A stretch of 64,000 nucleotides of DNA from the NCBI RefSeq assembly GCF_036324505.1, contig NC_086358.1, positions 3,395,868-3,459,867 of the forward strand, given 5' to 3'. The stretch is from Eleginops maclovinus (taxonomy: Eukaryota; Chordata; Actinopteri; Perciformes; Eleginopidae). Within the stretch, counting starts at the first letter, position 1; every line of letters begins with the position of its first letter. A program made the translations under genes and the position numbers. Shown one piece after another: positions 19,361 through 44,110 of this stretch. A model generated the notes under the pieces. That model searched no databases, was not told the DNA's origin, and saw nothing but the letters and a program-made list of their open reading frames with translations.

Positions 19361-20039
19361 TTCATCACAGCGTGTTTGACATTTCTTTGAATGGCCATTT
19401 TTAGAAACTGACCCTAATAACTTATTGGATTTTTACTTGACTTATAAGCAGTGACACGTTTACAAGAAGACAAGGAAAAATCTGCTCTTGCATAAGTAAT
19501 CATATTTATTTTCTTGACCTTGGGGAAAAAGGCACTAACAGGCTTTTTGCAAATCTGTAGACCTTGAGCAAAGTTTTGTTGTTGATCATCATCACAACAG
19601 CATGATCAAGGATTCATGGATCATCTATTGTCATTATTTAACACAGGGTTGCTCAAAATGCTTTCATACCAGCCAGGATGGAAACGATGGGGTTTAACTG
19701 TACAGTAACAATAGACATGTAGTACGCACGTATATTACCAACACAATGAGTAGCAGCAATTAGGGTGTTGAGACATTTTAAAAGTGTTGGGACATTTGAA
19801 AGATTGCAGAAACATTAGGAGTGATTATTGTACAAGATTGCCACAGTCTGTATTGTCATCATATTTCAATGTAGTTTTGAATATCAATGTTTGTATGAGG
19901 ATTTATTAAACAAAACAGATTTTCCAAAATAGAACTACGCATTGATCAAATCCTGTATTAAAATTCAATATTGGGTAAGTGCCAATTAAAGGTACGTCCT
20001 CTTACAAATCACTTTTGCTTGCTTTAGATAATTGGCGCA
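19361..20039. other. cby1-pdap1 intergenic spacer
   Basis: AT-rich; no exon or clear repeat recognised. Confidence 0.5.
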
Positions 20040-20282
20040 TTAACGTGTCAATCAAATATCGAGTGCAGTGATTGGTTGACCAGTTTTAACTTGCGCAGGC
20101 GCACTCTGCGTCAGTTAATGCAGCGTTTCCACCGACGTTGTTGCTTCCGACAGCGGGATAGACGAAGTACTTTCTAGCCTTTTTCTTTCAGCACTTTAAA
20201 CCCACAGGCTTTGCTTGTTCCACTGTCAGACTATTCAGTGACATAGTTGTGGACTTAATCCGTATACCTACTACTTTTAATA
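20040..20282 (+). promoter_or_regulatory. pdap1 promoter and 5' UTR
   Basis: Upstream of the pdap1 ATG lie GTGATTGGTTGA (an inverted CCAAT box near 20069-20080) and, at about 20091-20105, TTGCGCAGGCGCACT, which resembles a tandem NRF1-type site. No TATA box is obvious. A pyrimidine-rich stretch (CTAGCCTTTTTCTTTCAG) at about 20174-20191 could mark the initiation region. Site identities are by eye. Confidence 0.5.
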
Positions 20283-22823
20283 ATGCCTCGGGGCGGTAAG
20301 TATTGTTATTATTCAAGTAAATGTAGCATGCTAATTTGTTGCGAGCTAACTAGCTAGCGAATTGTTAGCTAAAGTATTGCGAACTCACACATGCTTAGCC
20401 TTTAGCATGCTAACCGGTTAGCATGGTGTTTTGTTGCGGCTTGAGCTATCCAGGAAAAGACATCATGTACAAATGGTGATTAAATAATGTATTTACATGA
20501 AAACGTGTTGGTTATTTCAGTAGCTACACAGTTCATATGTTTCCATAGATGGCTATTTCTTTTTTAACTGCCGGAAACGGTAACTAACTGTTACCATGTG
20601 CACATGACAACGACACATTTATTAGTATTTATTTTAATTCCTGATTCATAGCTATTGTTTCTATCACCAAATACGTTCCCATGTGTATTTTAAAAGTGTA
20701 CACTATCTTTATATGGAGCTGTTGTACCCTGATGTCATCATCTGCCACTCACTAACAATGACATTTGGTAACGTTGACGTTAACGTACGCTTGCCCTAAG
20801 TGGACGTCATGTGTGACTCATCTCCAACCACACAGTCTGCAGCTTTGAATATTTATTTTATTTATTTACTAGAGTCAGGTCACGATTATTAACACTTCAG
20901 TTTCCACCTCCATTTGATTACATCATAGATAGCTAGCTCACTTGCTTGTAACTGTTGTCCCTTTGCAGGTTGTTGGATCTAATATTATACATTTATTTTA
21001 GCCAGCAGTTCAGAACAATATAATGCACTGCATACACCATTTTCAAAGTAGCATGTTTAAAAGATATGAGGTAGATGGTGCCTTATTCTTCTGCTATTTT
21101 CTTTTGTAAATAGTACACTAGCTTACTAGCTTTGTAGTTGCTCTTGTTTTACTCTCTCTGTGTATGCACCCACACCAAAGCAAATTATTTGCACTATATC
21201 ATCTCTTAAGTTAATGTTTAAAGATAAAGCAATTGGTGCTCATTCCTCATTTGATAGGAAGACTTTTCCAGTAGTGGGTTACTCTGACCAAAACTTACTA
21301 CGTCCCACTTTGCATTAGTACGATGATTTAAATCTAGAAAACTATTTAGCATCTGTCAACTGTAGTAGGATATTATGAACCAGACATATTCAGGTCTGTT
21401 GACTTAATAGGAGGTGTAATAAGGACAACCACGTGTCACATCAGCGCAAATCTGACTGACAAAAATGTCACAACATCATAGTATAGTCCAGGCGTTAGAC
21501 CTCTCTTTCTCTCCTTGGAACAAAAAGCTTCTGTGTATTTTTTCCACGGGTGACATTTGTGGATGTTGCATGTTACCCTGTACTGAAAATCAATCACTTA
21601 ACTTTGATTTTAGATTGACTCACTTGAACAAACAGTTGGATACATTCACCAGTAACACCTATTTTCTTCTTTGCAGGCAAAAGAGGCCACAAGGGCAGAG
21701 GGAAGCAATACAGTAACCCAGAGGAGATCGACAGACAGATGAAAGCCCAGAAAGAGTTGGTGAGTGAGAGTGAATCTTTGTGGCAGATTTGGAGTTACCG
21801 TCAAACCGGGTCCGGTATGATTTGAATATGTTGGTCTATAGGAAGAAAACCCTGGCGCAGCAGAGAAGGCGAGCGACGCAGACTCCGATGAAGAGAGCAG
21901 CAGTGACGACGACAATGACGTGAGTGAAGGCAGCGCAATAATGTTGATTTTTCAAAGTGAAAATACTTGATATAGACATTGGGATCAAACCACTGACAAC
22001 ACACCGAATGTTGAAATGTGTGTAGCTTTAACACCATTGTAACTGCTGTCAATATCTTTACTACCTTTTGAATCAGAAGAGATTAGAAAATACTCAATGA
22101 GCAATGTTTTTAAAAGCACAAAGGCACATTTCTCTGTATTTATTACCCAGCGCTGTCCTGGTGGATTCCTTTTTCCCTGATTTAAAAAAAAATATATCTT
22201 TGTGCACACAGTCCAGAAAGAGGAGTGGGGTGGAGGGGCTCATAGAGATTGAGAACCCCAACCGTGTGTCTCAGAAGAGCAAGAAGGTGGCGGAGTTAGA
22301 CGTCAACGCTCCCAGAGAGCTGTCTCGCAGGGAGAGGTAAGCGTCAGGACATTGATTGGTTCTGTGCTGTTGTATTGTGTAAGGGTTCTCATGTTGCTAA
22401 CAGTAGGCTGGTAGTCTGATGAGGAATGATTTATGAAACGTATCTCCTCTTATTCTCTCCTGTCAGAGAGGAGATCGAGAAGCAGAAGTCAAAGGAGCGC
22501 TACATGAAGCTCCATCTCGAGGGGAAGACCGATCAGGCCAGGGCCGACCTCGCCAGACTGGCCATCATCAAGAAACAGAGGGAGGATGCAGCCAAGAAAA
22601 GAGACGACCAGAAGAAAGGTGAGAGGACACTCGAGTGGTGCAGGAATGAGTCCTACAACCTGGAAATGAGTCAGCATTTAACCACTTCCAGATCCCTCAT
22701 CTTGGAAGTCAAATGTTATTTTGAACATGTTTTTGGTTAGAACCGTTGGAGTGACATTTTTTAACCTGTTGCTTCTTTGTTTGTTTTCAATCAGAGACTG
22801 ACGATTCCAAATCCAAGCGCTAG
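20283..22823 (+). CDS. pdap1: PDGFA-associated protein 1 / 28-kDa heat- and acid-stable phosphoprotein, complete
   Basis: Coding exons are 20283-20295, 21677-21759, 21842-21919, 22212-22336, 22467-22618 and 22795-22823. They total 480 nt and encode 159 aa. The first coding exon has only 13 nt (ATG CCT CGG GGC G), so the start is fixed by splicing into [12 protein letters not shown]. The protein has a basic N-terminus, an acidic serine-rich middle ([15 protein letters not shown]; likely casein kinase 2 sites by family knowledge), then the conserved core [40 protein letters not shown] and [16 protein letters not shown], and a Lys-rich tail. Human PDAP1 is about 181 aa; the difference lies in the acidic linker and tail. 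The family is described as an RNA-binding or eIF4E-associated phosphoprotein. Splice sites are all GT..AG. Confidence 0.97.
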
Positions 22824-24230
22824 TCCTCCACCCAAAAGCTTCAACACGCACTTCAGTCTCAGAGGGTCGGAGATCTGGAGGAGGAGAGCGGGGGGTAGGG
22901 AAACCAGTACGAGAGGCATCAGATCAGGGAGAGCTCCTTGAACTCCTGTCCCTCATTTCAAATCTGAGGGGCGAGGGTCTTCCATAACAGCGAGGTCAGA
23001 AGGGGTGCATTAAAAGCGTGATGAAGAGGAATGCAACATTTGGGATGCCTCTATTTTTTCCTCCTCACCAGGGGACACTCGCAGGTTTTCCATGTGCTTC
23101 ACCGCCTCTTTACTCTTTCAGGGTTTTAATTCTGAAGCTGCTGAAGTTATTTTCTTTTTCGATTCATACACTTTTTTTTCTACATGGTTACCTAATAGAA
23201 GTTTACTGGACGACTGAACAGGTATTACAGTGAGCGTGCATGGGGATAACTTTTGGTGCTTTGCTTTTCTTTCCATCTCGCCTGTTTTTTGTAAGTTGGC
23301 AGATGGAGAAAAAGAACACTATTCAGAGGATAAACTGATATATAGGAATTATACAATGTAGGTTAGTGTTTGTGGATGTATTGCACAAGACATTGGTATA
23401 ATTTTCTAAAGATTAACGTTCCCCCCCCCCCCACCATCCAAACATAGATATTCTGCTTTTCAATTCTGTCCGCCTGTTTGATCCTCGTTTTCTTTCCATT
23501 AAAAATTCAAACTCTGAATAATTCTGTGTCCTCCTATCACAGAAAGTCCTGAAAATAGAGCATTGTTCATGATTATCTTCCCCAAATTGTACACTTTGCT
23601 CACTTGATTCATCTTATTTCTGTCAGTTCGGAAGTGTTTCAGAATGTTTTCTGTGATCCTTTTTGCTCAAAGCACCTGGAATATTACTTGAATTGCCTAT
23701 AATAAGCATTTTTAAGTTGTTAAACATCAATGATGGAGAGCATTTTCTCACTATGCCTCAGTTACTGTGGCCTTGCCCTGTTTCTGAAAGGGTCCTCTGT
23801 GGTTCTATAGGAGGGATTGTGTCTTTTGTGGCCTTTTTGAACAAAGTTTACACAAGACCAGTTCACTGTCTTTCTCCTGAAGTTAGTCCTACAAAGAACC
23901 TACACTGAGTTTATCGGGTACATCTGCACTACTGAAAAGAGTCACTATAACATAGACAGCTCCACTTAATTCAACACACTTCCCAAAGACGATTTTCTGC
24001 AGGGCCTTTTTTATTTAGTGCACGTGATAGACCGGCGACTCAGTGGGCGGGGGATTTGGAAATGCCTTGATCAGGAAAACAGTGCTCCCTATAACCTGGA
24101 ATATAACACACCTGTAGAAACCACAACGTGTGAGAAATGAAGCCACAGCATTTAAATTTGATTCCTCAAGTTCTCCATCATGTATCCGAAGTCATTTTTA
24201 AATAATAAATTCATTAATAGGTAAACGACT
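22824..24230 (+). other. pdap1 3' UTR (probable extent)
   Basis: There is no other gene after the TAG at 22821-22823. AATAAA at about 24204-24209 (in TTTAAATAATAAATTC) is a plausible polyadenylation signal, and ATTAAA near 23497 is an alternative. A poly-C run (about 12 C) at 23421-23432 lies inside. Confidence 0.45.
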
Positions 24231-27200
24231 TTCTTGTGTTTTTAATATTCAAATTGTAATTTCTTTCTCAATTTACTCAACTTGAAGGTATCAAAACACT
24301 GAGTACTCAATAATGCAAAAACAATACTTACAATATGTGACATGAGGAATAGTTAGAAAACATTTTGTCATGAAGTAATGCAGCAATAGCACGGTATATT
24401 CAACACAATAGCAGGAATACAACAAGATACTTTAAAATAATTGGAATCAGATATGCATCCAATAGGTTTTTAGTTACTCGTTGATATTTTGTTTTTCCAT
24501 ATAAGCATTTAAAGCCCTCTATATATAGAGACGAGCATTGGCAGGGAACATGCACTTTCCTGAAATGCATTCCTTATAACTCGTTGTGGTTGACATTTAT
24601 AGATTTCCTAATTAATACAGAAATAATAGCAGCTTCACACATTTCCTCAGAGCAATTTACCCGTTGGTATCAAACATTTCTTATGCGTTTATTTGTACAT
24701 TTGTAACGTAAACACTACCTGTAACAATTGCCTATGAGTGGCAGTTAATCAGCTGGAAAATAATCTGTAGTAATTTAAGCATTTAATACTACTTGATTTC
24801 CTTCATAAATGACAAACATTTGAAATCTGATATAATTTCTTAAATATGCAAGCAAAAATGATATGTCAATGGTATGTCGCAGATATGGTGATGTAGTATT
24901 CTGGTTAGGTGTTCATGCTTCCATTTAGTTGTTATTTGGAACAATATTTTGTTGGTAAAGCATATTTCTTTGCTGCTGTGAGCACAAGTTAATCCACATT
25001 ATATCCAAAACTACTTGCCATCCTTGTGAGTGCATTTTGCAGCTTCCACCACTAGACTGCAGCACCTGACCGCCTGCAGGGGTTCAGCTTCCACCTGAAC
25101 ATGTGTGCTGCAGCTGCACTGAAAGCATCTGAAGAGGAGGCTGTTTCCCCACAATCCAGGTCAACTACAGATGCTGATGATTCACCTCGTGCATCTGCAG
25201 AGACGTGAGGACTCGGACTGTAAGTGACCCAGGATATACAGGTACGTCATGTGACTCATCCTCATTACATCCTAGGTGTTCATTACACACGGACACATGA
25301 GAAAGTCTTAGGTTTTATTGCAAAAATGATAACTTACCTTAAATGTCGGTGTTGTGTTTACAGCTTAAGGTGCCCAGAAACCATTTGCTGCATTGTTTGT
25401 GTTTATTTCTTCCATTAATGGCATAGAAACAAATATTTTGAGACAAGAATTGGACAATCTATGGTAAAAAAATAACTTAACTTTAACAAGCGGGCTTCAG
25501 AAGAGACACTTATTTAATAAAACTCATTTAAAAACTGATACACAGCCAGCTAGTTTCCTGTTTCTGCTTTTTCACATCCTTTTTAAATCTTTAGCACACA
25601 CTGCTGGCTTTTACAGAAGTACGCAGTAACCACAGCCGGGACCAGGTTTATTTTTTAGAAGCATCACTTTTAAAGGTGTAAATATACCCTCTTGTATCCT
25701 AATTCTTCCACCAGGGGACATTTGAATAACAGCAGGGCAAAATAAACAACAGAAAACACTTTGAAAAAAACCCCTTTATTTGATGGGTTTCATTTAGAGT
25801 TTGATAATCTAAAGTGCATAAGTGTAAGCAGGAAGTGAATTCCTCAGGGTAACTTTGACCTATCGTGCAATTAAGCATGTGCATTGCATCTGAAACAAAT
25901 AGAAATGTCAGTATTTTGGGGCATTTTAGGAAAGCATGTTGTTACAGGGCAACACAATCAAAGAGAGATATGAAAGTGTCAATAACATCCTGTGGTATAT
26001 TTATATAGTGTATATATGGTATAGTATATTCAGCTGAGTGGGGATATAGTGTTATAAACAGTTATAGCATTATGTCACACTACCGTTAGTTCTGTTCATA
26101 CTGAGTTTACTTCAGTATTGTGTGTGCACTTATACTATAAATAGCTCTGCACTTTACCACTGCTTTTGCACTTCTGGGTCAATGCTAACTGCATTTGGTT
26201 GTCTCAGTACTGTTTGTGTGCAATGAGAGTAAAGTTTAATCTAAAATGCAAAGAGAGGATGCTCTGAAATCTAAAATCCAACCATAAAATATGCTTTTAC
26301 AAGAACCACTGCTTTTCATTTCAGGAAATAATGTTTTTTTTTTACTGGAAAACTGAACAAAAACAAAGCTTGTTCACCTCCAAACCTCTCTCTATATAAG
26401 TCCTGCACAACCCTCTATATATTCTGCACATTTGTTAAGCAAAGCTTCCTCTTCTAATACCTGCACAGATTTCCACGTTTCGTAAAAATACTGCACGTTT
26501 TATTTTAAAATATACGCACGTGGTTTCTTCGGTATATCTATATTTCTTGTAAATATTGCTCTATATTTCAATGTTATAATTGACGCACACGATCAAAATA
26601 ACAGAAATGAGTGACTTAAACAATGAGAGCTATAACTATATAGGGCCAACGGACACACCTCTCAAGCCCTGAGGAGTTAGTACTTTCTCCATCTGGGTCT
26701 TCATGTGTTGTTGGTGACTGACTGGCGTCAGCATGACGACTGGTCTCTCTTTTCTCTTTGGCCGACATTGGTAGCTGTAGAATTTACCAATCCGGCTCGA
26801 AGGACCATGAAAAGAATTGTTTGGTGGAGTGATGCTGATACTTAGTTTCCAGTGGCAACCTCTACAGAATGTCCGATCAGAACACAAAGGGGGGAAAAGG
26901 CATCCAGAGAAATGTTATTGAGTCTTCACACCCACAACACAGAGTACTGAAGTGATTGTACTTGCTGATAGAGATACGTGCGTAAGGTCTGTAAGGTGTG
27001 GTTCATTAGATGAACGCACACCATCAAAATAACAGAAATGAGTGACTTAAACAATGAGAGCTACAACTGTATAGGGCCAAGAGATAGGTGGCCAATTAAC
27101 TGCCTGACCAAATCACACTGAACAATACAAGGAATGAACAGATTTGAACACAGATGGGCTTTTGTACAGTAATAGTTTTATCTATGGTCTATTTTCTTCC

Positions 27201-27350
27201 ATTTGACCTTCTTTAACTTAACTTTCCACAAACCTGTGTCTGTTTCTAAAGCAGCTCGCCCACCCTGCTGTGCATGCTATGAGTGCAGTTTCTATATGGG
27301 CTCCCTTTTTTAAATCATGGTGTGACAGTGAAATCTCTCTTCCCCCTCAC
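24231..27350. other. Intergenic region pdap1-sh3bp1
   Basis: AT-rich and without a recognised coding exon. It contains a 70-bp direct repeat (26582-26650 and 27011-27080) and two CCACCAGGGG-like words. A stretch at 25020-25225 has unusually many PstI-like CTGCAG words and a GTAAGT at 25220. It could be an upstream non-coding exon, but nothing confirms that. Confidence 0.45.
26582..27080. repeat. Direct repeat pair of about 70 bp
   Basis: The words ATCAAAATAACAGAAATGAG and TGACTTAAACAATGAGAGCT, then TATAGGGCCAA, occur in the same order at 26582-26650 and 27011-27080 with only a few differences. They flank about 360 bp of different sequence. Confidence 0.9.
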
Positions 27351-27575
27351 AGCGCGACTTCCTCATTCATCGCCTTGTGTTCGATGTGACGGAGGCACAC
27401 ACTCCTGAAAACAAGAACGAAAACTGACAGCTCGAACGCAACAGATACACACACACACAAATACAGAAAGTCCGGTGTTCAGCTTCTCTCCCCGATGAAG
27501 TGACCGACCTGGAGGAGTTTGGAGTGAGATATCTGGAGCATCAGGACTGAAGGTCGGGTAGAAAACACTGCAACC
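27351..27575 (+). promoter_or_regulatory. sh3bp1 5' UTR and probable promoter
   Basis: The 225 bp before the ATG at 27576 are richer in CpG than the flanks and contain no TATA box that I can recognise. An in-frame TGA (27549-27551) lies upstream of the chosen ATG, which supports that start. ACAACC preceding the ATG gives a moderate Kozak context. Confidence 0.4.
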
Positions 27576-41337
<13,762 letters not shown>

Positions 41338-41364
41338 GTTCAGTGAGAACATTTTCACACATAT

Positions 41365-41527
41365 GCACTGAAAAAACTGAACCGTTTCCTTTCTTTAGAT
41401 GTATTATGTGAACAAATGTCCCATTGTTACGTTAGTTGAAAGCGAAAATGATTAAGTTGAACATAATATTTTGTATTTAAACTTGATATTTTTGCTTTCA
41501 ACTAACCTAATAGAGTTCTTTCAGTGC
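41365..41527. mobile_element. 163-bp MITE in the sh3bp1 3' UTR
   Basis: The ends GCACTGAAAAAACT and AGTTCTTTCAGTGC are inverted repeats with one mismatch. Inside, GTTAGTTGAAAGC and GCTTTCAACTAAC form a second, perfect 13-bp inverted repeat around an AT-rich centre. It starts 28 bp after the sh3bp1 stop codon, so it would be transcribed as a large hairpin in the mRNA. Confidence 0.75.
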
Positions 41528-41871
41528 CGTATTCATAAATCAGGTGGATTTTATTGTTGTAGTTCTTTAAAAAGGACCTGAAAATCTCTTTGTTACAAAA
41601 GATTTTCAATATTTTCAATCTTTGCTGTTGAATATATTCGCGTTTTGCAGCTTAATTCCCTTTTTTCTGTCCTGTAAACATCTCAGGAACCAGCTATATT
41701 TATTTATTCTTCAGTGAAAGGTGTCCTATCTTTCCCGGAACGCACAGCAATTGCAGGATTAAATAATAGCTATGCAGTTAATGTGACAACCAGCCATCCA
41801 AGACCAAATTTGGGTTGCTGTTAGTAGTGTTTTTAGGGAGGATTTTTCTATAGATCTGCAGAATAAAAGAT

Positions 41872-41877
41872 TAATTT
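41872..41877 (+). promoter_or_regulatory. Probable sh3bp1 polyadenylation signal AATAAA
   Basis: AATAAA lies 535 nt after the stop codon and is the first canonical signal after it. It implies a 3' UTR of about 0.55 kb that contains the 163-bp MITE. Confidence 0.55.
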
Positions 41878-41987
41878 AGGTATGGGAAAACATGTATGAA
41901 CCTTGAGGATGGATTGAGGTTTAATGTAAATAACAACTGTTAACTCATAGAAAACACCGTGTTTCTTTTGGTTCACTTTACTAGTTC

Positions 41988-42260
41988 AACTCCATGTTCA
42001 ACCGTACTACAATCACAGTCGTTTCCGTTTCTCAATTTCTTTATGATCTCAGTCAATGTTTGATTGTGACGTTCACAAAGTCCATTACTCCAAGGGCTGT
42101 ACGCAGCTGTTGTCTTCACTTCGATGTTAAAGTTACCTGCCATATCTCTGACCTCATCATTGTTGAACTCTCCTCCATTGTCGCTGAACAGCTTCTGAGG
42201 TGGGCCATGCACGCTTATCCAGTCATGAATGAAGTGTTTAACAACAACCACCTTCCAGTC
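41988..42260 (-). pseudogene. Retroelement integrase core fragment (Ty3/gypsy-like)
   Basis: On the minus strand an open segment carries the integrase pattern HGPPQKLFSDNGGEF and AAYSPWSNGLCERHNQTL. The D of SDNG (codon near 42182) and the E of CERHN (near 42074) are separated by 35 residues, the canonical D-35-E spacing of retroviral-type integrases. The zinc-binding domain, first catalytic Asp region, reverse transcriptase, protease and LTRs are not seen nearby, so this is an isolated fragment. Ty3/gypsy is the likeliest source by motif style. It lies between the convergent sh3bp1 and cdc42ep1 genes. Confidence 0.8.
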
Positions 42261-42269
42261 CACAATAAA

Positions 42270-43560
42270 CACTGTAAATAAATGCATCTCCAACCTAATT
42301 AAAAACACCTTTATTGTCATTAATATCATCGTAATATATCATTGGTATTGTCTGCAGCATATGGATGTGAATTGCACTAGGTACTGCTGCAGGTGCTCTT
42401 ACTGTAAGTACATATTCATAGGAGGTCAGTTAATATCTTTGTGTACAGTCGTATAAAAGGACATTTAAATGACAGTTCTTTAAAAAGCAACACAGGAGTC
42501 AGACTTCATGATCATTAAAGGTGCACGGGGTCTCAGTACAGAAGGTCTGCAGCATAACTGAGCATTTATATGGTCGTCAGCGTCAGTTGCATCTTGGAAA
42601 TACTAGAAATACTTTCATATTCCTTCAGTCCAGGTCGGTTTCTAATCTGATGAAGCCTGAGAATCCACGTTCCCTTTTTGTTTCCTGGTAGTGTTTTCCT
42701 GAGTGGAAGGAGTTGACAGTGAGGCCCAAAGGTTGTAATGAGATGTAATCCATTTGTCTGATCCTCACTTCCTGTCTCATTAGTGACCGTGGAGAGGCTT
42801 TCCCTCCTGTAGTGCTGCAGATAATGTAATATACCAGGGAGGTGGATACAAGTTCTGAAATTGGCACAGGAAATATCGTCAATGTTCAAAGATGGCCACC
42901 AATGTTGGCATGGAAACGCCTTTTTTTTTTAGCCATAAAATCAATTTCACTGCATGAATGATCTTGGTGTCAAATCATACATTTCTCTCACGTAGAAACC
43001 AAATTCAGACTTGAGGAAGCTTCTTTAGACCATATCTGAGCCATACAATCAAATATAATCATGTGTTAATGGTAATGGAGGTATTTTGGGGTGTAGGAGT
43101 GTAGTACAGTAGAGGCAGTACTGGTAACATCGAGGCGGCTAACTGATTTTGCTAACATAGAAAACTAGTATTATTATTAGTGTGGTTGAGTTCCCAGATT
43201 CTAACACACAACCACACATTTAAAGCTCTGTTTCTAAAGTTTCTAAATCGTAAATCTGACCTCCCCACTGTGAAAAAAACATGCCATTCAATACCAAAAT
43301 TAAAGAAAATGGATCCAATGGTTAAATTCTTTGGTAAAATACAGTTTCCTTGGCTGGTAATGTCAGCCGCCTTGGAAAATGGTCGCCATTGTTAAAATTC
43401 AAGTGATTTTTTTAATTAAAGGACATATTTGAGGGATGAACATACACATTTTGCTTCCTGTATCCACTTTTAGAAGGTTGTCACAGCTTTATCTGCAGCA
43501 CTATGTGAGGAAATGTGAGAAATATGAAATGAAAGGCTTTGTTTCTTCCAGGTTTTGTAA
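42270..43560. other. Non-coding stretch downstream of cdc42ep1
   Basis: No exon recognised. TTTATT at 42310-42315 (AATAAA on the minus strand) could be a distal polyadenylation signal for cdc42ep1. A 107-codon open frame on the minus strand (42889-42566) has no recognised similarity and a second open frame overlaps it, so I do not call it a gene. Confidence 0.45.
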
Positions 43561-44110
43561 TGCTGACGTGTCCTTTGAGGCTATCTGAACTACATTCTGT
43601 TCCTCCTTTTACTTATAAAGTCTTTTTGAAACAAGCATACATCCCTTTTGGCTTGAAAACCACTTCACTCCTTTAACATCCATTCAGCAACCTCAAAACT
43701 GTACACCCCTTGAAGCATTGCTATAAGAGTAAAGCATCCAATATTAAGAAATGTAGTTTTCATGCTCTTACTGTCAAGAGCCAGCCTCGTCGACCACATG
43801 GATTGATTTCATTACAGATAAATCAAACATTCAACAGTTTTTAAGAGTTAAAATGTCTCTGATTACACTTTGATTTCCTCCTCACTGTTCATGTAGTGTC
43901 CTCGTTTTTCCACGCCTTCTTTTACTTTTTTTGGAAGCAAGCATTCATCCCTCGGGTTTGGAAACCACTTTAAGATCCACTCAGCAACATCAACACTGTA
44001 CATCCTTTAAAGCATCCAATAGTAAGGATTGTGCTTTTCATGGTCATCCAGCCTCGTCGATTTGAGTCAAAACATCTCTGATTACACTTTGATTTCATCC
44101 TCATCGTCCA
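43560..44110. repeat. Tandem duplication of the cdc42ep1 gene end
   Basis: The 3' end of cdc42ep1 and its following sequence occur twice about 219 bp apart. Shared words, in order, are AAGCA.ACATCCC, GAAAACCACTT, ATCCA.TCAGCAAC, AAAGCATCCAATA, CAGCCTCGTCGA and TCTCTGATTACACTTTGATT. In the outer copy the minus strand still reads a YMNSEEEIKV-stop tail (stop at 43863-43865), against the true YMDDEDEIKV-stop at 44082. Confidence 0.85.

Noticed and set aside
25020..25225. Possible upstream non-coding exon of sh3bp1 with GTAAGT donor
   Set aside because: Only a donor-like word supports it; no promoter features or transcript evidence, so left as a remark in the intergenic entry.
42566..42889. 107-codon minus-strand frame
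   Set aside because: No recognised similarity, no splice context, and a second frame is open over the same span; more likely repeat or UTR sequence.
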